Positions 27,321-36,144 of a stretch of DNA of 64,000 nucleotides are shown piece by piece. The stretch's first letter is position 1, and the number at the start of each line of letters is the position of its first letter. The notes beneath the pieces are model-generated. The model had not been told where the DNA came from. It saw only the letters and a program-made list of their open reading frames with translations, and did not search any database. The DNA comes from Bradyrhizobium sp. B124 (GTDB taxonomy: Bacteria > Pseudomonadota > Alphaproteobacteria > Rhizobiales > Xanthobacteraceae). The DNA lies in assembly GCF_038967635.1 (NCBI RefSeq), contig NZ_CP152413.1, positions 6,390,001-6,454,000 on the forward strand, given 5' to 3'. Made by a program: the position numbers and the translations under genes.

Positions 27321-28217
27321 ATGGCTGAGGCGCAAGTCAAGCATCACGACTATCATCTCGTCGACCCGAGCCCGTGGCCGGTGGTCGGCTCGGTCTCGGC
27401 CTTCATCATGGCGCTCGGGGCGATCGGCTGGATGCACCACATGTTCTCCGCCGCGCCGATCGTGTTCGGCGTCGGCACCATCGGCGTGCTCTACACCATG
27501 GCGAGCTGGTGGGGCGACGTGATCAAGGAAGCCCAGTACAAGGGCGACCACACCCGCGTGGTGCAGATCAGCCACCGCTACGGCATGATCCTGTTCATCG
27601 CCTCCGAAGTAATGTTCTTCGTCGCCTGGTTCTGGGCGTTCTTCAATTCGGCGCTGTTCCCGGCCGATGCGGTGCACGCGACCCGCGATGCGGTGTTCGG
27701 CTGTGGCGCCGGCACGGCGATGGGCGCCTGCTCGGTCCCCGGCACGTGGCCGCCGCATGGCATCGAGACCTTCGATCCCTGGCATCTGCCGCTGCTCAAC
27801 ACGCTGCTGCTGCTGACCTCGGGCACCACCGTCACCTGGGCGCACCATGCGCTGCTGGAGAACGACCGCCAGGGCCTCAAGCAGGGCCTGATCCTCACCG
27901 TGATCCTCGGCGCCCTTTTCACCTGTGTGCAGGCCTATGAGTACGCCCATGCGACGTTCTCGTTCGGCGGCAACGTCTACGGCTCGACCTTCTTCATGGC
28001 GACCGGGTTCCACGGTTTCCACGTGCTGGTCGGCACCATCTTCCTGCTGGTCTGCCTGATCCGCGCTTATGCCGGCCACTTCACGCCGAAGCAGCACCTC
28101 GGCTTTGAGTTCGCCGCCTGGTACTGGCACTTCGTCGACGTGGTCTGGCTGTTCCTGTTCATCTGCATCTACGTCTGGGGCCACGGCGCTGAGTCCATGG
28201 CTCACGGCGCACACTAA
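27321..28217 (+). CDS. coxC: cytochrome c oxidase subunit III
   Basis: The 298-residue subunit of the aa3 oxidase has seven TM helices and supports proton uptake and enzyme stability. Conserved segments include [23 protein letters not shown], with the carboxylate at the lipid-binding site, [34 protein letters not shown] and the C-terminal [14 protein letters not shown]. The ATG at 27321 follows GGAGAGACGGCA. A rho-independent terminator follows the gene. Confidence 0.95.
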   Translation: MAEAQVKHHDYHLVDPSPWPVVGSVSAFIMALGAIGWMHHMFSAAPIVFGVGTIGVLYTMASWWGDVIKEAQYKGDHTRVVQISHRYGMILFIASEVMFFVAWFWAFFNSALFPADAVHATRDAVFGCGAGTAMGACSVPGTWPPHGIETFDPWHLPLLNTLLLLTSGTTVTWAHHALLENDRQGLKQGLILTVILGALFTCVQAYEYAHATFSFGGNVYGSTFFMATGFHGFHVLVGTIFLLVCLIRAYAGHFTPKQHLGFEFAAWYWHFVDVVWLFLFICIYVWGHGAESMAHGAH

Positions 28218-28235
28218 CCTCGCTGACGTGCTAAG

Positions 28236-28270
28236 AGGGGGCGGCCTGATGGCCGCCCCCTTTGCTTTTG
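28236..28270 (+). terminator. intrinsic terminator after coxC
   Basis: GGGGGCGGCC and GGCCGCCCCC form a 10-bp stem with a TGAT loop (28237-28260), followed by TTTGCTTTTG. It ends 11 bp before the DUF983 gene start, so that gene needs read-through or its own promoter. Confidence 0.85.
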
Positions 28271-28280
28271 AAGAGAACCG

Positions 28281-28667
28281 ATGACCGACACCCCGCCCAC
28301 TGTGACCGAAAGCGCGTTGCGCGGCATCGCCTGCCGCTGCCCCCGCTGCGGCAAGGGCAAGCTCTATTCCGGCTTCCTGACGCTGGCGCCGCGCTGCCAG
28401 GCCTGCGGCCTCGACTTCGCCTTCATCGATGCCGGCGACGGGCCGGCGGTCTTCATCATCATGCTGGCCGGCGCCATCGTGGTCGCGGCGGCGCTGATCG
28501 TCGAGGTGAAGTACCAGCCGCCGTTCTGGGTGCATGCGGCGTTGTGGCTGCCGTTGATCGTGGTCACCACGATCCTGCCGCTGCGTTCGATGAAGGCGCT
28601 TCTGATCGCGCTGCAATTCCACCACAAGGCCGCCGAAGGCCAGTTGATCGAGCGCGACCCGGAATGA
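28281..28667 (+). CDS. DUF983 family protein
   Basis: The 128-residue protein has an N-terminal zinc-ribbon-like part with two CxxC pairs (CRCPRCGKGKLY and CQACGLDF) and two TM helices (about 56-76 and 80-100). DUF983 proteins occur next to cytochrome oxidase assembly genes in Rhizobiales; their biochemical role is not known. It overlaps the SURF1 gene by 4 bp (ATGA), so the two are translationally coupled. Confidence 0.9.
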   Translation: MTDTPPTVTESALRGIACRCPRCGKGKLYSGFLTLAPRCQACGLDFAFIDAGDGPAVFIIMLAGAIVVAAALIVEVKYQPPFWVHAALWLPLIVVTTILPLRSMKALLIALQFHHKAAEGQLIERDPE

Positions 28668-29497
28668 ATGACACGACGAACAAGGCGTTTTCCAGCGAAG
28701 TGGATACAGGTTCGCGCCAAGAAAACGCGTCGAAAGGTTCTACTCGGCCGAGCGCGGCCGGCTTCGGCATTTTCACGCTGATCCTGATCGCGGTGTTCAT
28801 CGCTCTCGGCGTCTGGCAGTTGCAGCGCAGGGTCGAGAAGCATGCGCTGGTCGCCGCACTCGACGAGCGGCTGGCCGCCCCGACCGAGGCGCTGCCGCCG
28901 CCGTCGGCGTGGCCCACGCTGACCTCGGCGAGGGACGAATTCCGCCGCGTCACCCTGACCGCGACCTACGCGAAGCAGCCGGACGCGATGGTCTTCAGCT
29001 CCGGCTCCGCGGTGCGCGACGACGTTTCGGGGCCCGGCACCTGGGCGTTCCTGCCGGCCAAGCTCGCCAGCGGCGAGAGCGTCGTGATCAACACCGGCTT
29101 TGTCCAGAACACGATGCAGGACCGTGCCTTCGAGGATCGCGTCACAGGCCGCCTCGTCACCGGCGCGCCGGTTGAGCTCACCGGCTATATCCGCTTTCCC
29201 GAGCCGCCGGGCCGGCTGACGCCGAAGGAAGATCTGCCGAAGCGGCTGTGGTTCGTGCGCGACCATCGCGCGATGGCGCAGACGCTCGACTGGGGCAAAG
29301 ATGGAGCTCAAATCGCGCCGTTCTATATCGACCTCGAGGCGCCGGTGCCCGACAGCGGCACGCCGAAGCCCGGACCGCTCAAGGTTCGGCTCAAGGACGA
29401 CCACATGCAGTACGCCATCACCTGGTTCTCGCTGGCCGCCGCGGTCACGATCGCCTTCGGCCTGTGGTGGCGCGGCCAGCGCCGCCGGGCGGCTTGA
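28664..29497 (+). CDS. SURF1 family oxidase assembly protein
   Basis: The 277-residue protein helps insert heme A into CoxA. It has the SURF1 layout: an N-terminal TM helix (FTLILIAVFIALGVWQLQRR, about 36-55), a periplasmic domain with WAFLPAKLASGESVVINTGFV, GYIRFPEPPGRLTP and LWFVRDHRAMA, and a C-terminal TM helix with YAITWFSLAAAVTIAFGLWW. Residues 7-24 (from KAFSSEVDTG to ENASK) are encoded by a copy of the dispersed palindromic repeat also found at 3442, so the cytosolic N-terminus is partly repeat-derived. The ATG at 28664 overlaps the DUF983 stop. Confidence 0.92.
   Translation: MNDTTNKAFSSEVDTGSRQENASKGSTRPSAAGFGIFTLILIAVFIALGVWQLQRRVEKHALVAALDERLAAPTEALPPPSAWPTLTSARDEFRRVTLTATYAKQPDAMVFSSGSAVRDDVSGPGTWAFLPAKLASGESVVINTGFVQNTMQDRAFEDRVTGRLVTGAPVELTGYIRFPEPPGRLTPKEDLPKRLWFVRDHRAMAQTLDWGKDGAQIAPFYIDLEAPVPDSGTPKPGPLKVRLKDDHMQYAITWFSLAAAVTIAFGLWWRGQRRRAA
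28685..28735 (+). repeat. palindromic repeat, GCGTTTTC family, copy 2, inside SURF1
   Basis: It matches 3442-3493 with a handful of changes and keeps the GCGTTTTC/GAAAACGC arms. Here the element lies in frame near the start of the SURF1 gene and contributes about 18 residues. Confidence 0.85.
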
Positions 29498-29499
29498 GG

Positions 29500-30156
29500 T
29501 CAGGTCGAGAGCGCGTGGCCGGCTCCGATCAGGCGGATCAGCATGTCGCCCCATAGCGCGCCGAGAATCCCGGTCAGCACGAACGCGGTCCAGAACAGCG
29601 CGGGACGCCCGATCCGCGCCCATCGGGCCGCGGCCACCGCCGGCAGGCCAATCGCGACGGCCAGCAGCACGATCGACGAGCCGGTCTGGCCGGGGTCCAC
29701 TACCCAGTCGGCCAACGAACTGGCGAATGCCTGCGCCAGCATCGCGACGATCCAGAACGGAGCCTGGTCGCGGACCGAGCCGACGCAGAGAAATCCCGTT
29801 GCTCCCGCCACCCGGGCCCAAACGATCAGGGCGAGCGCGAACAGCGCCGCCAGCTGAACGGAGGCGACAAGATCGCCGATCCCGAGCGACCGGTCCGCCA
29901 TATGGGCCAATGCCGCGCTGAGGACCAGGACGCCGACCAGCACCGGCCAGAAGGCGATCCGACCGGCACGATCGCGCGCGTACAGGACCCCGATCGACAC
30001 CACGCCGGCCGCGGCCAGGACGTGGCTGCCCTTGCCCGCGACCGCATGGCCTCCGATTTCGCCCAGCGCTGCGGCAAAGGTCCGGATCGCCCAGAAGCGG
30101 AACGCGGCCTCGCGAACTGCGCTGGTCCCTCGCATCCCTACATGACGCATGTCCAT
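29500..30156 (-). CDS. DUF347 (COG4705-like) membrane protein
   Basis: The 218-residue integral membrane protein has about six TM helices in two similar halves. FRFWAIRTFAAALGEIGG near the start and ALFWTAFVLTGILGALWGDML near the end resemble the DUF347 repeat pattern FW....LT..LG...GD. Family members are described only as membrane-anchored proteins, some linked to manganese or metal responses. The gene is convergent with SURF1, whose end it nearly touches, and stands 20 bp downstream of the RND permease gene on the same strand, so it may be the last gene of that operon. Confidence 0.65.
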   Translation of the reverse strand: MDMRHVGMRGTSAVREAAFRFWAIRTFAAALGEIGGHAVAGKGSHVLAAAGVVSIGVLYARDRAGRIAFWPVLVGVLVLSAALAHMADRSLGIGDLVASVQLAALFALALIVWARVAGATGFLCVGSVRDQAPFWIVAMLAQAFASSLADWVVDPGQTGSSIVLLAVAIGLPAVAAARWARIGRPALFWTAFVLTGILGALWGDMLIRLIGAGHALST

Positions 30157-30176
30157 GCGCGTCTCCCCGGCAGCGT

Positions 30177-33100
30177 TCAGGTCGACAATGTCGGATGTGC
30201 CGCAGGCTCACCCGAACGGCCGCGGCGCATGCGGTTGATCCACTGGGTCAAGCCATCGAGATAGATGTACACGACCGGCGTCGTGAACAGCGTCATCAGC
30301 TGCGAGACGATCAGCCCGCCGACGATGGCAAAGCCGAGCGGCTGACGCAGCTCCGATCCGGTGCCGGTGCCGATCATCAGCGGGACGCCGCCGAGCATCG
30401 CGCACATCGTCGTCATCAGGATCGGGCGGAAGCGCGCCTTGCAGGCCATGTAGACCGACTGCTCGGCAGGGAGATGCTGGTGGCGCTCGGCCTCCAGCGC
30501 GAAATCGATCAGCATGATGCCGTTCTTCTGCACGATGCCGATCAGCAGGATGATGCCGACGAGCCCGATCACGTCGAGCCCGAAGCCGAACGCCCACAGC
30601 GCGAGCAGTGCGCCGAGCCCGGCGGACGGCAGGGTCGAGAGGATCGTGATCGGATGGATCGTGCTCTCATAGAGCATGCCGAGGATCAGATAGACGGCGA
30701 CCACCGCGGCAAGGATCAGGATCGGCGTCGACGCGAGCGCCGCCTGGAACGCCTGCGCATTGCCCTGGAAGCTGGTGATCACGGTCGACGGCACGTGCAG
30801 GTCGGCGGTCGCCTTCTGGACCGCCGCGACCGCGGTTCCCACCGCTGTGCCCGGCGCCAGATTGAAGCTCAGCGTGACCGACGGAAACTGGCTCTGGTGG
30901 TTCACCGAGAGCGGCGCGGTGCCGTAATCGATGCTCGCGATCTGGCTCAAGGGCACCATCGTCCCCGCGGACGAGCGGACGTAGATGCGGTTGAGCGCAT
31001 AGGGGCCGAGCTGGAACGACGGATCGACCTCGAGGATCACGTAATAGGTGTTGAGTGTCGTGAACAGCTGGGCGACGTGACGCTGGCCGAATGAATCATA
31101 GAGCGTGTTGTCCACCGCGGCCGGATCGATGCCGAGGCGGGAGGCCGCGTCGCGGTCGATCTGCAGCTTGAGCTGACGCGCGGCGTTGGCCTGGTCGGTC
31201 GCGACGTCGGCCAGTTCCGGCAACGTCTTCAGCTTCTGATACAGCTTGCCGGCCCACAAATTGAGCTCGTCCTGGTTCACGTCGGTGAGGGTGAACTGAT
31301 ACTGCGTCTTGGACAGGCGGCTGGCGAGATTGATGTCCTGCGTCGCCTGCATGAACACCGACATCCCCTTGATCTTCTGCAGCGCGGTGTCGAGCTGCCG
31401 GATCACCTGGTCGGCGGATGCATTGCGCTCGTTGCGCGGCTTCAACAGCACGAACAGGCGGCCGTTGTTCTCGGTCACGGTCGGGCCGCCCGGTCCGATA
31501 TAGCCGGTCGCATTGGCAACCGAGGGATTCTTGGCGATGACGTCGATGACACTGCGTTGCAGCGTCGCCATCTGCGCCGGCGAGATGTCCGCCGAGGCCT
31601 CGGTGATGCCGGTGATCATGCCGGTGTCCTGCTGGGGAAAGAAGCCCTTGGGGATGCTCACGAACAGCAGGCCGGTCACCACGACGCTTGCCAGCATGAC
31701 CGACAGGGTCGTGGCCTTGTAGCGCAACGCCCTGGCAAGCACGGCCTCGTAGGCCGCCTGGATCGCGACGAAGCCGCGTTCCAGCGTGCGCGACACTGCG
31801 CCAGCATTGGCGCCCTGGTGCGGCGACAGCAGATAGGCGCACATCATCGGCGTCAGGGTCACCGAGACGATCACCGACACCACGATGGCAACGCAGACCG
31901 TGACGGCGAATTCCTGGAACATGCGGCCGATCACCCCGCCCATCAGCAGCAGCGGAATGAACACCGCGATCAGCGAGACCGAAATCGAGATGATGGTGAA
32001 GCCGATCTCGCCGGCGCCCTTCAGGGCGGCCTGCATTGGAGAGAGACCTTCCTCGATATGCCGCGAGATGTTCTCGATCATCACGATGGCATCGTCGACG
32101 ACGAAGCCGACCGCGATCGACAGGCCCATCAGCGACAGATTGTCGAGGCTGTAGTTGAGCAGATACATCACGCCGAAGGTGCCGATCAGCGAGATCGGGA
32201 CCGAGACCGCGGGGATGATGGTCGCCCACAGATTGCGCAGGAACAGGAAGATCACGCCGACCACCAGCGCAATGGTCAGCACCAAAGTGAGCTGAACGTC
32301 GGCGACGCTGGCGCGGATGGTCTGGGTGCGGTCGGACGCAATCTGGACCTTGATGTCGGATGGCAGGCTCGCCACCAGCTGCGGCAGCAATTTCTTGATG
32401 CCGTCGACCGTGCTGATCACGTTGGCGCCGGGCTGGCGCTGGATCGCGAGGATGATGGCGGGCTTGTCGTTGTACCAGCCATGCAGCGTGATGTCCTCGG
32501 CCGCCACCACGGCGTGCCCGATATCGCGCAGGCGGACCGGCGCGCCGTTGCGATAGGCGATGATCAGATCGTCATACTTGCTCGCGACCAGCACCTGGTC
32601 GTTGGTGGCGAGCGTATAGGCCTGCTGGCTGCCGTAGAGCACGCCCTTGGGCTGGTTCACGGTGATGTTGCCGAGCGTGGTGCGCAATTGCTCGAGATCG
32701 AGCCCCGCGGCGGCGAGCTTGGCCGGATTGACCTGCACCCGGATCGAGGGCTTTTGCATACCGCCGATGGTGACGAGCGAGACGCCCGGCACCTGCGACA
32801 ATTTCTGTGCCAAAATGCTGTCGGCATAGTCGTCGACCTTGGTCAGCGGCTCGGTGTCCGACATCAGCGCGATCAGCAGCACCGGCACGTCGGCCGGGTT
32901 GACCTTGTGGAAGGTCGGGGGCGACGGCATGGTCTTGGGCAATTGCCCCGATGCCGCATCGATCGCGGTCTGCACGTCCTGCGCGGCCGCATCGACGCTG
33001 CGGTTCAGCGCGAATTGCAGCGTGATCTGGGTGTTGCCGAGCCCGCTGCTCGAGCTCATGCCGGTGAGGCCTGCGATCTGGCCGAATTGCCGCTCCAGCG

Positions 33101-33296
33101 GTGTCGCGACTGAGGAGGCCATGGTCTGCGGATCGGCGCCGGGCAATTGCGCGGTGACCTGGATGGTCGGGGTATCCACCGTCGGCAGCGCCGAGACCGG
33201 CAGGCGCACGAAGGCGATCATGCCGACCAGCACGATGGCGATGGCCAGAAAGGCGGTGGCGACGGGCTTGCGGATAAAACCTGCGGAGATGTTCAT
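30177..33296 (-). CDS. RND efflux permease, HAE1 family
   Basis: The 1039-residue inner-membrane proton/drug antiporter starts with the usual MNISAGFIRKPVATAFLAIA. It has 12 TM helices in two halves, two large periplasmic porter loops, and the TM4 proton-relay pair in SIAVGFVVDDAIVMIENISRHIEEG near residue 400. The sequence style (VDTPTIQVTAQLPGADPQTMASSVATPLERQF) is closest to the MdtB/MdtC/MuxB-like branch. It overlaps the adaptor gene upstream by 4 bp. No outer-membrane channel gene is present, so a TolC-type protein elsewhere is expected. Substrates are unknown. Confidence 0.94.
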   Translation of the reverse strand: MNISAGFIRKPVATAFLAIAIVLVGMIAFVRLPVSALPTVDTPTIQVTAQLPGADPQTMASSVATPLERQFGQIAGLTGMSSSSGLGNTQITLQFALNRSVDAAAQDVQTAIDAASGQLPKTMPSPPTFHKVNPADVPVLLIALMSDTEPLTKVDDYADSILAQKLSQVPGVSLVTIGGMQKPSIRVQVNPAKLAAAGLDLEQLRTTLGNITVNQPKGVLYGSQQAYTLATNDQVLVASKYDDLIIAYRNGAPVRLRDIGHAVVAAEDITLHGWYNDKPAIILAIQRQPGANVISTVDGIKKLLPQLVASLPSDIKVQIASDRTQTIRASVADVQLTLVLTIALVVGVIFLFLRNLWATIIPAVSVPISLIGTFGVMYLLNYSLDNLSLMGLSIAVGFVVDDAIVMIENISRHIEEGLSPMQAALKGAGEIGFTIISISVSLIAVFIPLLLMGGVIGRMFQEFAVTVCVAIVVSVIVSVTLTPMMCAYLLSPHQGANAGAVSRTLERGFVAIQAAYEAVLARALRYKATTLSVMLASVVVTGLLFVSIPKGFFPQQDTGMITGITEASADISPAQMATLQRSVIDVIAKNPSVANATGYIGPGGPTVTENNGRLFVLLKPRNERNASADQVIRQLDTALQKIKGMSVFMQATQDINLASRLSKTQYQFTLTDVNQDELNLWAGKLYQKLKTLPELADVATDQANAARQLKLQIDRDAASRLGIDPAAVDNTLYDSFGQRHVAQLFTTLNTYYVILEVDPSFQLGPYALNRIYVRSSAGTMVPLSQIASIDYGTAPLSVNHQSQFPSVTLSFNLAPGTAVGTAVAAVQKATADLHVPSTVITSFQGNAQAFQAALASTPILILAAVVAVYLILGMLYESTIHPITILSTLPSAGLGALLALWAFGFGLDVIGLVGIILLIGIVQKNGIMLIDFALEAERHQHLPAEQSVYMACKARFRPILMTTMCAMLGGVPLMIGTGTGSELRQPLGFAIVGGLIVSQLMTLFTTPVVYIYLDGLTQWINRMRRGRSGEPAAHPTLST

Positions 33297-34492
33297 GGCA
33301 GCATGCCTGCGCTTGCGGTGGTTGCGTCCTGGACCTGGTCTTTCTTGTCATCGGGCACGATCTCGACCGTCGTCCCCGGATTGAGCCGGTACTGGCCCGC
33401 GGTGACCACGGTCTCGTTCGCCGCGAGGCCCTGCTCGATCAGGATCTGCCCGTCGCGCGATTGGCCGGTGGTGACATTGCGGATGCTGACGACGTTGTTC
33501 GCGCCAACCACATAGGCGAAGCCGCCGTCCGGTCCCTGGCGCACCGCCGTCAGCGGCACGGTGAGCGCGTCGTGGCGGACGGCGATCGTCAGGTGGACGT
33601 TGACGAAGGTGCCGGGCCACAGCGTGTTGCCGACATTGGGAAAGGACGCCTTCAGCTGCACTGTACCGGTCGTGCTGTCGACCTGGTTGTTGAGCAGCAT
33701 CAGACTGCCGTGGTCGAGCTTGCGCTTGTTCTGTGCATCATAGACCTCGACCGAGACGTCTCCGGACGCCAGCGCCTGCCGCACGCCCGGGATCTCGCCG
33801 GACGGCAGTGTGAAGATCACCGCGATCGGCTGCAGCTGGGTGAGGACCACGAGCCCGTTGGTGTCGGTCGGGTGCACGATGTTGCCGGGATCGATGCGGC
33901 GGATGCCGGTGACGCCGTCGAACGGTGCGGTGATCGTGGCGAAGCTCAGCTGGGTTTGCGCGGCTTCCAGCGCGGCCTTGTCGAGCGCGACGGTGCCTTC
34001 GCCCTGCGTGACCTGCGAGTCCTGGGTGTCGAGCAGTTGCTGGGTCGCAAAGCCGCGATTGGCGAGCGGCTGGGTTCGCGCCAAATTGGTCCTAGCGTTC
34101 TTCAGGCTCGCCTCGTCGCGCGCCAGCGCGGCCTCGGCCTGGTCGACCTGGGCCTCGTAGACCCGCGGGTCGATCTTGGCGAGCACATCGCCGCGCTTCA
34201 CCTGCTTGCCCTCGACGAAATCGACGCTGTCGAGCGTGCCCTGCACCTGGGTGCGTATGGTGGCGGTGTTGATCGGCGTCACCGTGCCCAGTCCCTCCAG
34301 CACGATCGGCACATCATGCTGCAGGACCTTCGCCGCCGTCACCGGAACGACGGGTGTGGCCGCGGCGGACTGCGTCGCCGCTGCTGCATGGTCCGCTGCA
34401 TCGTCCGGCCGATGCACGACATAAGCGCCGGCGCCGATTGCGGCGGCGGCCACCAGGCCCGCGCAAGCGATCTTGAAGGCTTTGGATATCAT
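33293..34492 (-). CDS. RND efflux periplasmic adaptor
   Basis: The 399-residue membrane fusion protein bridges the RND permease and an outer-membrane channel. An N-terminal membrane segment (about 8-25) and an Ala-rich linker are followed by the MFP layout: half-lipoyl segment TVTPINTATIRTQVQGTLDSV, a coiled-coil hairpin (about 110-180), the second lipoyl half ATITAPFDGVTGIRRIDPGNIV, then the beta-barrel and membrane-proximal domains. It resembles MdtA. It overlaps both neighbours by 4 bp (ATGA), so three genes are coupled. Confidence 0.93.
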   Translation of the reverse strand: MISKAFKIACAGLVAAAAIGAGAYVVHRPDDAADHAAAATQSAAATPVVPVTAAKVLQHDVPIVLEGLGTVTPINTATIRTQVQGTLDSVDFVEGKQVKRGDVLAKIDPRVYEAQVDQAEAALARDEASLKNARTNLARTQPLANRGFATQQLLDTQDSQVTQGEGTVALDKAALEAAQTQLSFATITAPFDGVTGIRRIDPGNIVHPTDTNGLVVLTQLQPIAVIFTLPSGEIPGVRQALASGDVSVEVYDAQNKRKLDHGSLMLLNNQVDSTTGTVQLKASFPNVGNTLWPGTFVNVHLTIAVRHDALTVPLTAVRQGPDGGFAYVVGANNVVSIRNVTTGQSRDGQILIEQGLAANETVVTAGQYRLNPGTTVEIVPDDKKDQVQDATTASAGMLP

Positions 34493-35085
34493 AGGTCACC
34501 AGCTCCATCGGTTGTCCGGCGGCCGATCGTTGCGACCAGCTCTAGGACAAAGGTTTCAGTTGCGCTCGCGGCGGCCGCTTCCGTTCCGCGGCCGGCGGTC
34601 AAATCGAGGTGGATGATGCGTGCGTCGAGATCGGCGGCGCGCAACGCGCCGATCAGGCTGCCTTGCGGCGCATCGTCGTTGCGATGAACGACGAGCCGGA
34701 TCGCGGTCACCGTCGGCACGATGTGAAACGGCAGTGCGTCGGAGGCGACGTCGATCGCGACAATGCCGCCGCAGGGCAGCTCGCCCCGCAGCGCCAGTTC
34801 GAGCATGCGCCGCGCGACCGATCCCTCGCCGATCAGGATCAGCTGCCGCGGGATCATGTCGACGCGATCGAGCGCGGCGGCGACGCCGCTCAGGATGCCG
34901 GCATAGCTGGTTTCGCGAAGGTCGATCGGCAGCCACGTCGCCAGCGGCGTCAGCCGGCGCCAGCGCGTGAAGGTTTCCGGCATGGCGATGGACGCGGCAT
35001 CGGGGGCGACCAGGACGCCGACCAGCACGCCCGTGGTGGCGCGACGGGGTCGGGCTGCGATTGCGCTGTGCGGGCTTTCGGACAT
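34489..35085 (-). CDS. hypothetical protein, alpha/beta-hydrolase-like, first gene of the RND operon
   Basis: The 198-residue protein has no signal peptide. The middle resembles an alpha/beta-hydrolase core: a helix before the strand RQLILIGEGSVARRMLELAL, where GEGSV sits at the nucleophile-elbow position (normally G-x-S-x-G) and lacks a canonical Ser, then CGGIVAIDV. Later parts (AIRLVVHRNDDAPQG) fit the strand before the acid residue, and no clear catalytic His is seen. It may be a non-catalytic hydrolase fold. It overlaps the adaptor gene by 4 bp and diverges from the lysR gene. Confidence 0.7.
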   Translation of the reverse strand: MSESPHSAIAARPRRATTGVLVGVLVAPDAASIAMPETFTRWRRLTPLATWLPIDLRETSYAGILSGVAAALDRVDMIPRQLILIGEGSVARRMLELALRGELPCGGIVAIDVASDALPFHIVPTVTAIRLVVHRNDDAPQGSLIGALRAADLDARIIHLDLTAGRGTEAAAASATETFVLELVATIGRRTTDGAGDL

Positions 35086-35114
35086 ACCCGGAGGCTGGGC
35101 TCTAGCCCGATATT

Positions 35115-35126
35115 ATTCAAATGAAT
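35115..35126. promoter_or_regulatory. ATTCA-AA-TGAAT palindrome between lysR and the RND operon
   Basis: A perfect 5-bp-arm palindrome in the AT-rich stretch between the divergent lysR and RND genes. It covers the most upstream possible lysR start (35121), which argues for a later start. It is a candidate LysR-type site by position and symmetry only. Confidence 0.35.
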
Positions 35127-35165
35127 TGTCTTTATCCACCAATTCAGATCATGCATGATGACGGC

Positions 35166-36065
35166 ATGCGGATGCGCAATCTCGATCTCAATCTGCTCTT
35201 GGTGTTCGACGCCGTCATGCGCGAGCGCAGCGTGGTGCGCGCGGCCGGCGCGCTTGCCATCAGCCAGCCCGCCGTGAGCCACGCGCTGAACCGGCTGCGT
35301 CATGCGCTGAAAGACCAGCTGTTCGTCCGCACGCCGTCGGGCATGCTGCCGACGCCGCGGGCGGAAGCGTTGGCGCTGCCGGTTCGCAAGGCGCTCAACG
35401 AGCTGCAACTCGCGGTCGAGGGGGATCGTTTCGATCCGGCGCAGGCGGAACGGCGCTTCACCATTGCCGTCAATAATTATGCCGCGGTGGTCGCGGCCGG
35501 CTCGATCATCGCGGCGGTGCGCGCGCAGGCGCCGAAAGTGCGGCTGACGCTGGTGCCGAGCGGGACGCTCAATCTCGCCGACAGGCTCGATCGCGCCGAG
35601 CTCGATCTTGCGATCTCCGCCCGCGCGCTGGAGGGCGAGCGGTTTGCCGCCTGCCGATTGATCGAGGACCGCTTTGTCGCCGTGCTGCGGGCCGGTCACC
35701 CGGCCTTGCGCAAGAAGCTGACCGGCGAGACGCTGGTCGAGCTGCCGCACCTTGCGATCACCTCCAGCGGCGAAGATCTGGATTTTATCGATGCCTGGCT
35801 GCGGGCCCGCAAGGCGAGCCGCACTATTGCGTCAGATGTGCCGTATCTATCCGCAGGCTCGGTCCTGGTGCAATCGAACATGGTGGCGATCCTCGGGCGC
35901 AAGCTCGCGCTCGAATTCCGCCGCGCCTATCCGATCGAGATGCGGGAGCTGCCGTTCGATGCATCGAAATTGCAGAGCGTCATGAGCTGGCACCGCCGCT
36001 TCGACGATCTGCCGGCGCACCGCTGGCTGCGGGACACGATCATTGCCGCTACGCGCGGGATCTGA
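35166..36065 (+). CDS. LysR family transcriptional regulator
   Basis: The protein has about 299 residues. A winged helix-turn-helix at the N-terminus (LNLLLVFDAVMRERSVVRAAGALAISQPAVSHALNRLR is the recognition region) is followed by a periplasmic-binding-protein-like effector domain from about 90 to the end. It resembles the NodD/SyrM-like branch of LysR proteins in having MRNLDLNLLLVFD at the start. The ATG at 35166 was chosen because that N-terminus is standard; ATGs at 35121, 35151 and 35172 are alternatives. It is divergent from the RND operon and is its likely regulator. Confidence 0.9.
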   Translation: MRMRNLDLNLLLVFDAVMRERSVVRAAGALAISQPAVSHALNRLRHALKDQLFVRTPSGMLPTPRAEALALPVRKALNELQLAVEGDRFDPAQAERRFTIAVNNYAAVVAAGSIIAAVRAQAPKVRLTLVPSGTLNLADRLDRAELDLAISARALEGERFAACRLIEDRFVAVLRAGHPALRKKLTGETLVELPHLAITSSGEDLDFIDAWLRARKASRTIASDVPYLSAGSVLVQSNMVAILGRKLALEFRRAYPIEMRELPFDASKLQSVMSWHRRFDDLPAHRWLRDTIIAATRGI

Positions 36066-36090
36066 TCTGCGTCGAAACGATCTCGAATCA

Positions 36091-36123
36091 ATACGCCCGC
36101 GCCGATCTGCGGCGCGGGCGTAT
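36091..36123. terminator. hairpin between convergent lysR and emrB-like genes
   Basis: ATACGCCCGCGCC and GGCGCGGGCGTAT form a perfect 13-bp stem with a GATCTGC loop. Neither strand has a T-run, but its position between two convergent genes suggests a bidirectional transcription stop. Confidence 0.55.
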
Positions 36124-36144
36124 CGCGGTTGACCTCTGCACTCG

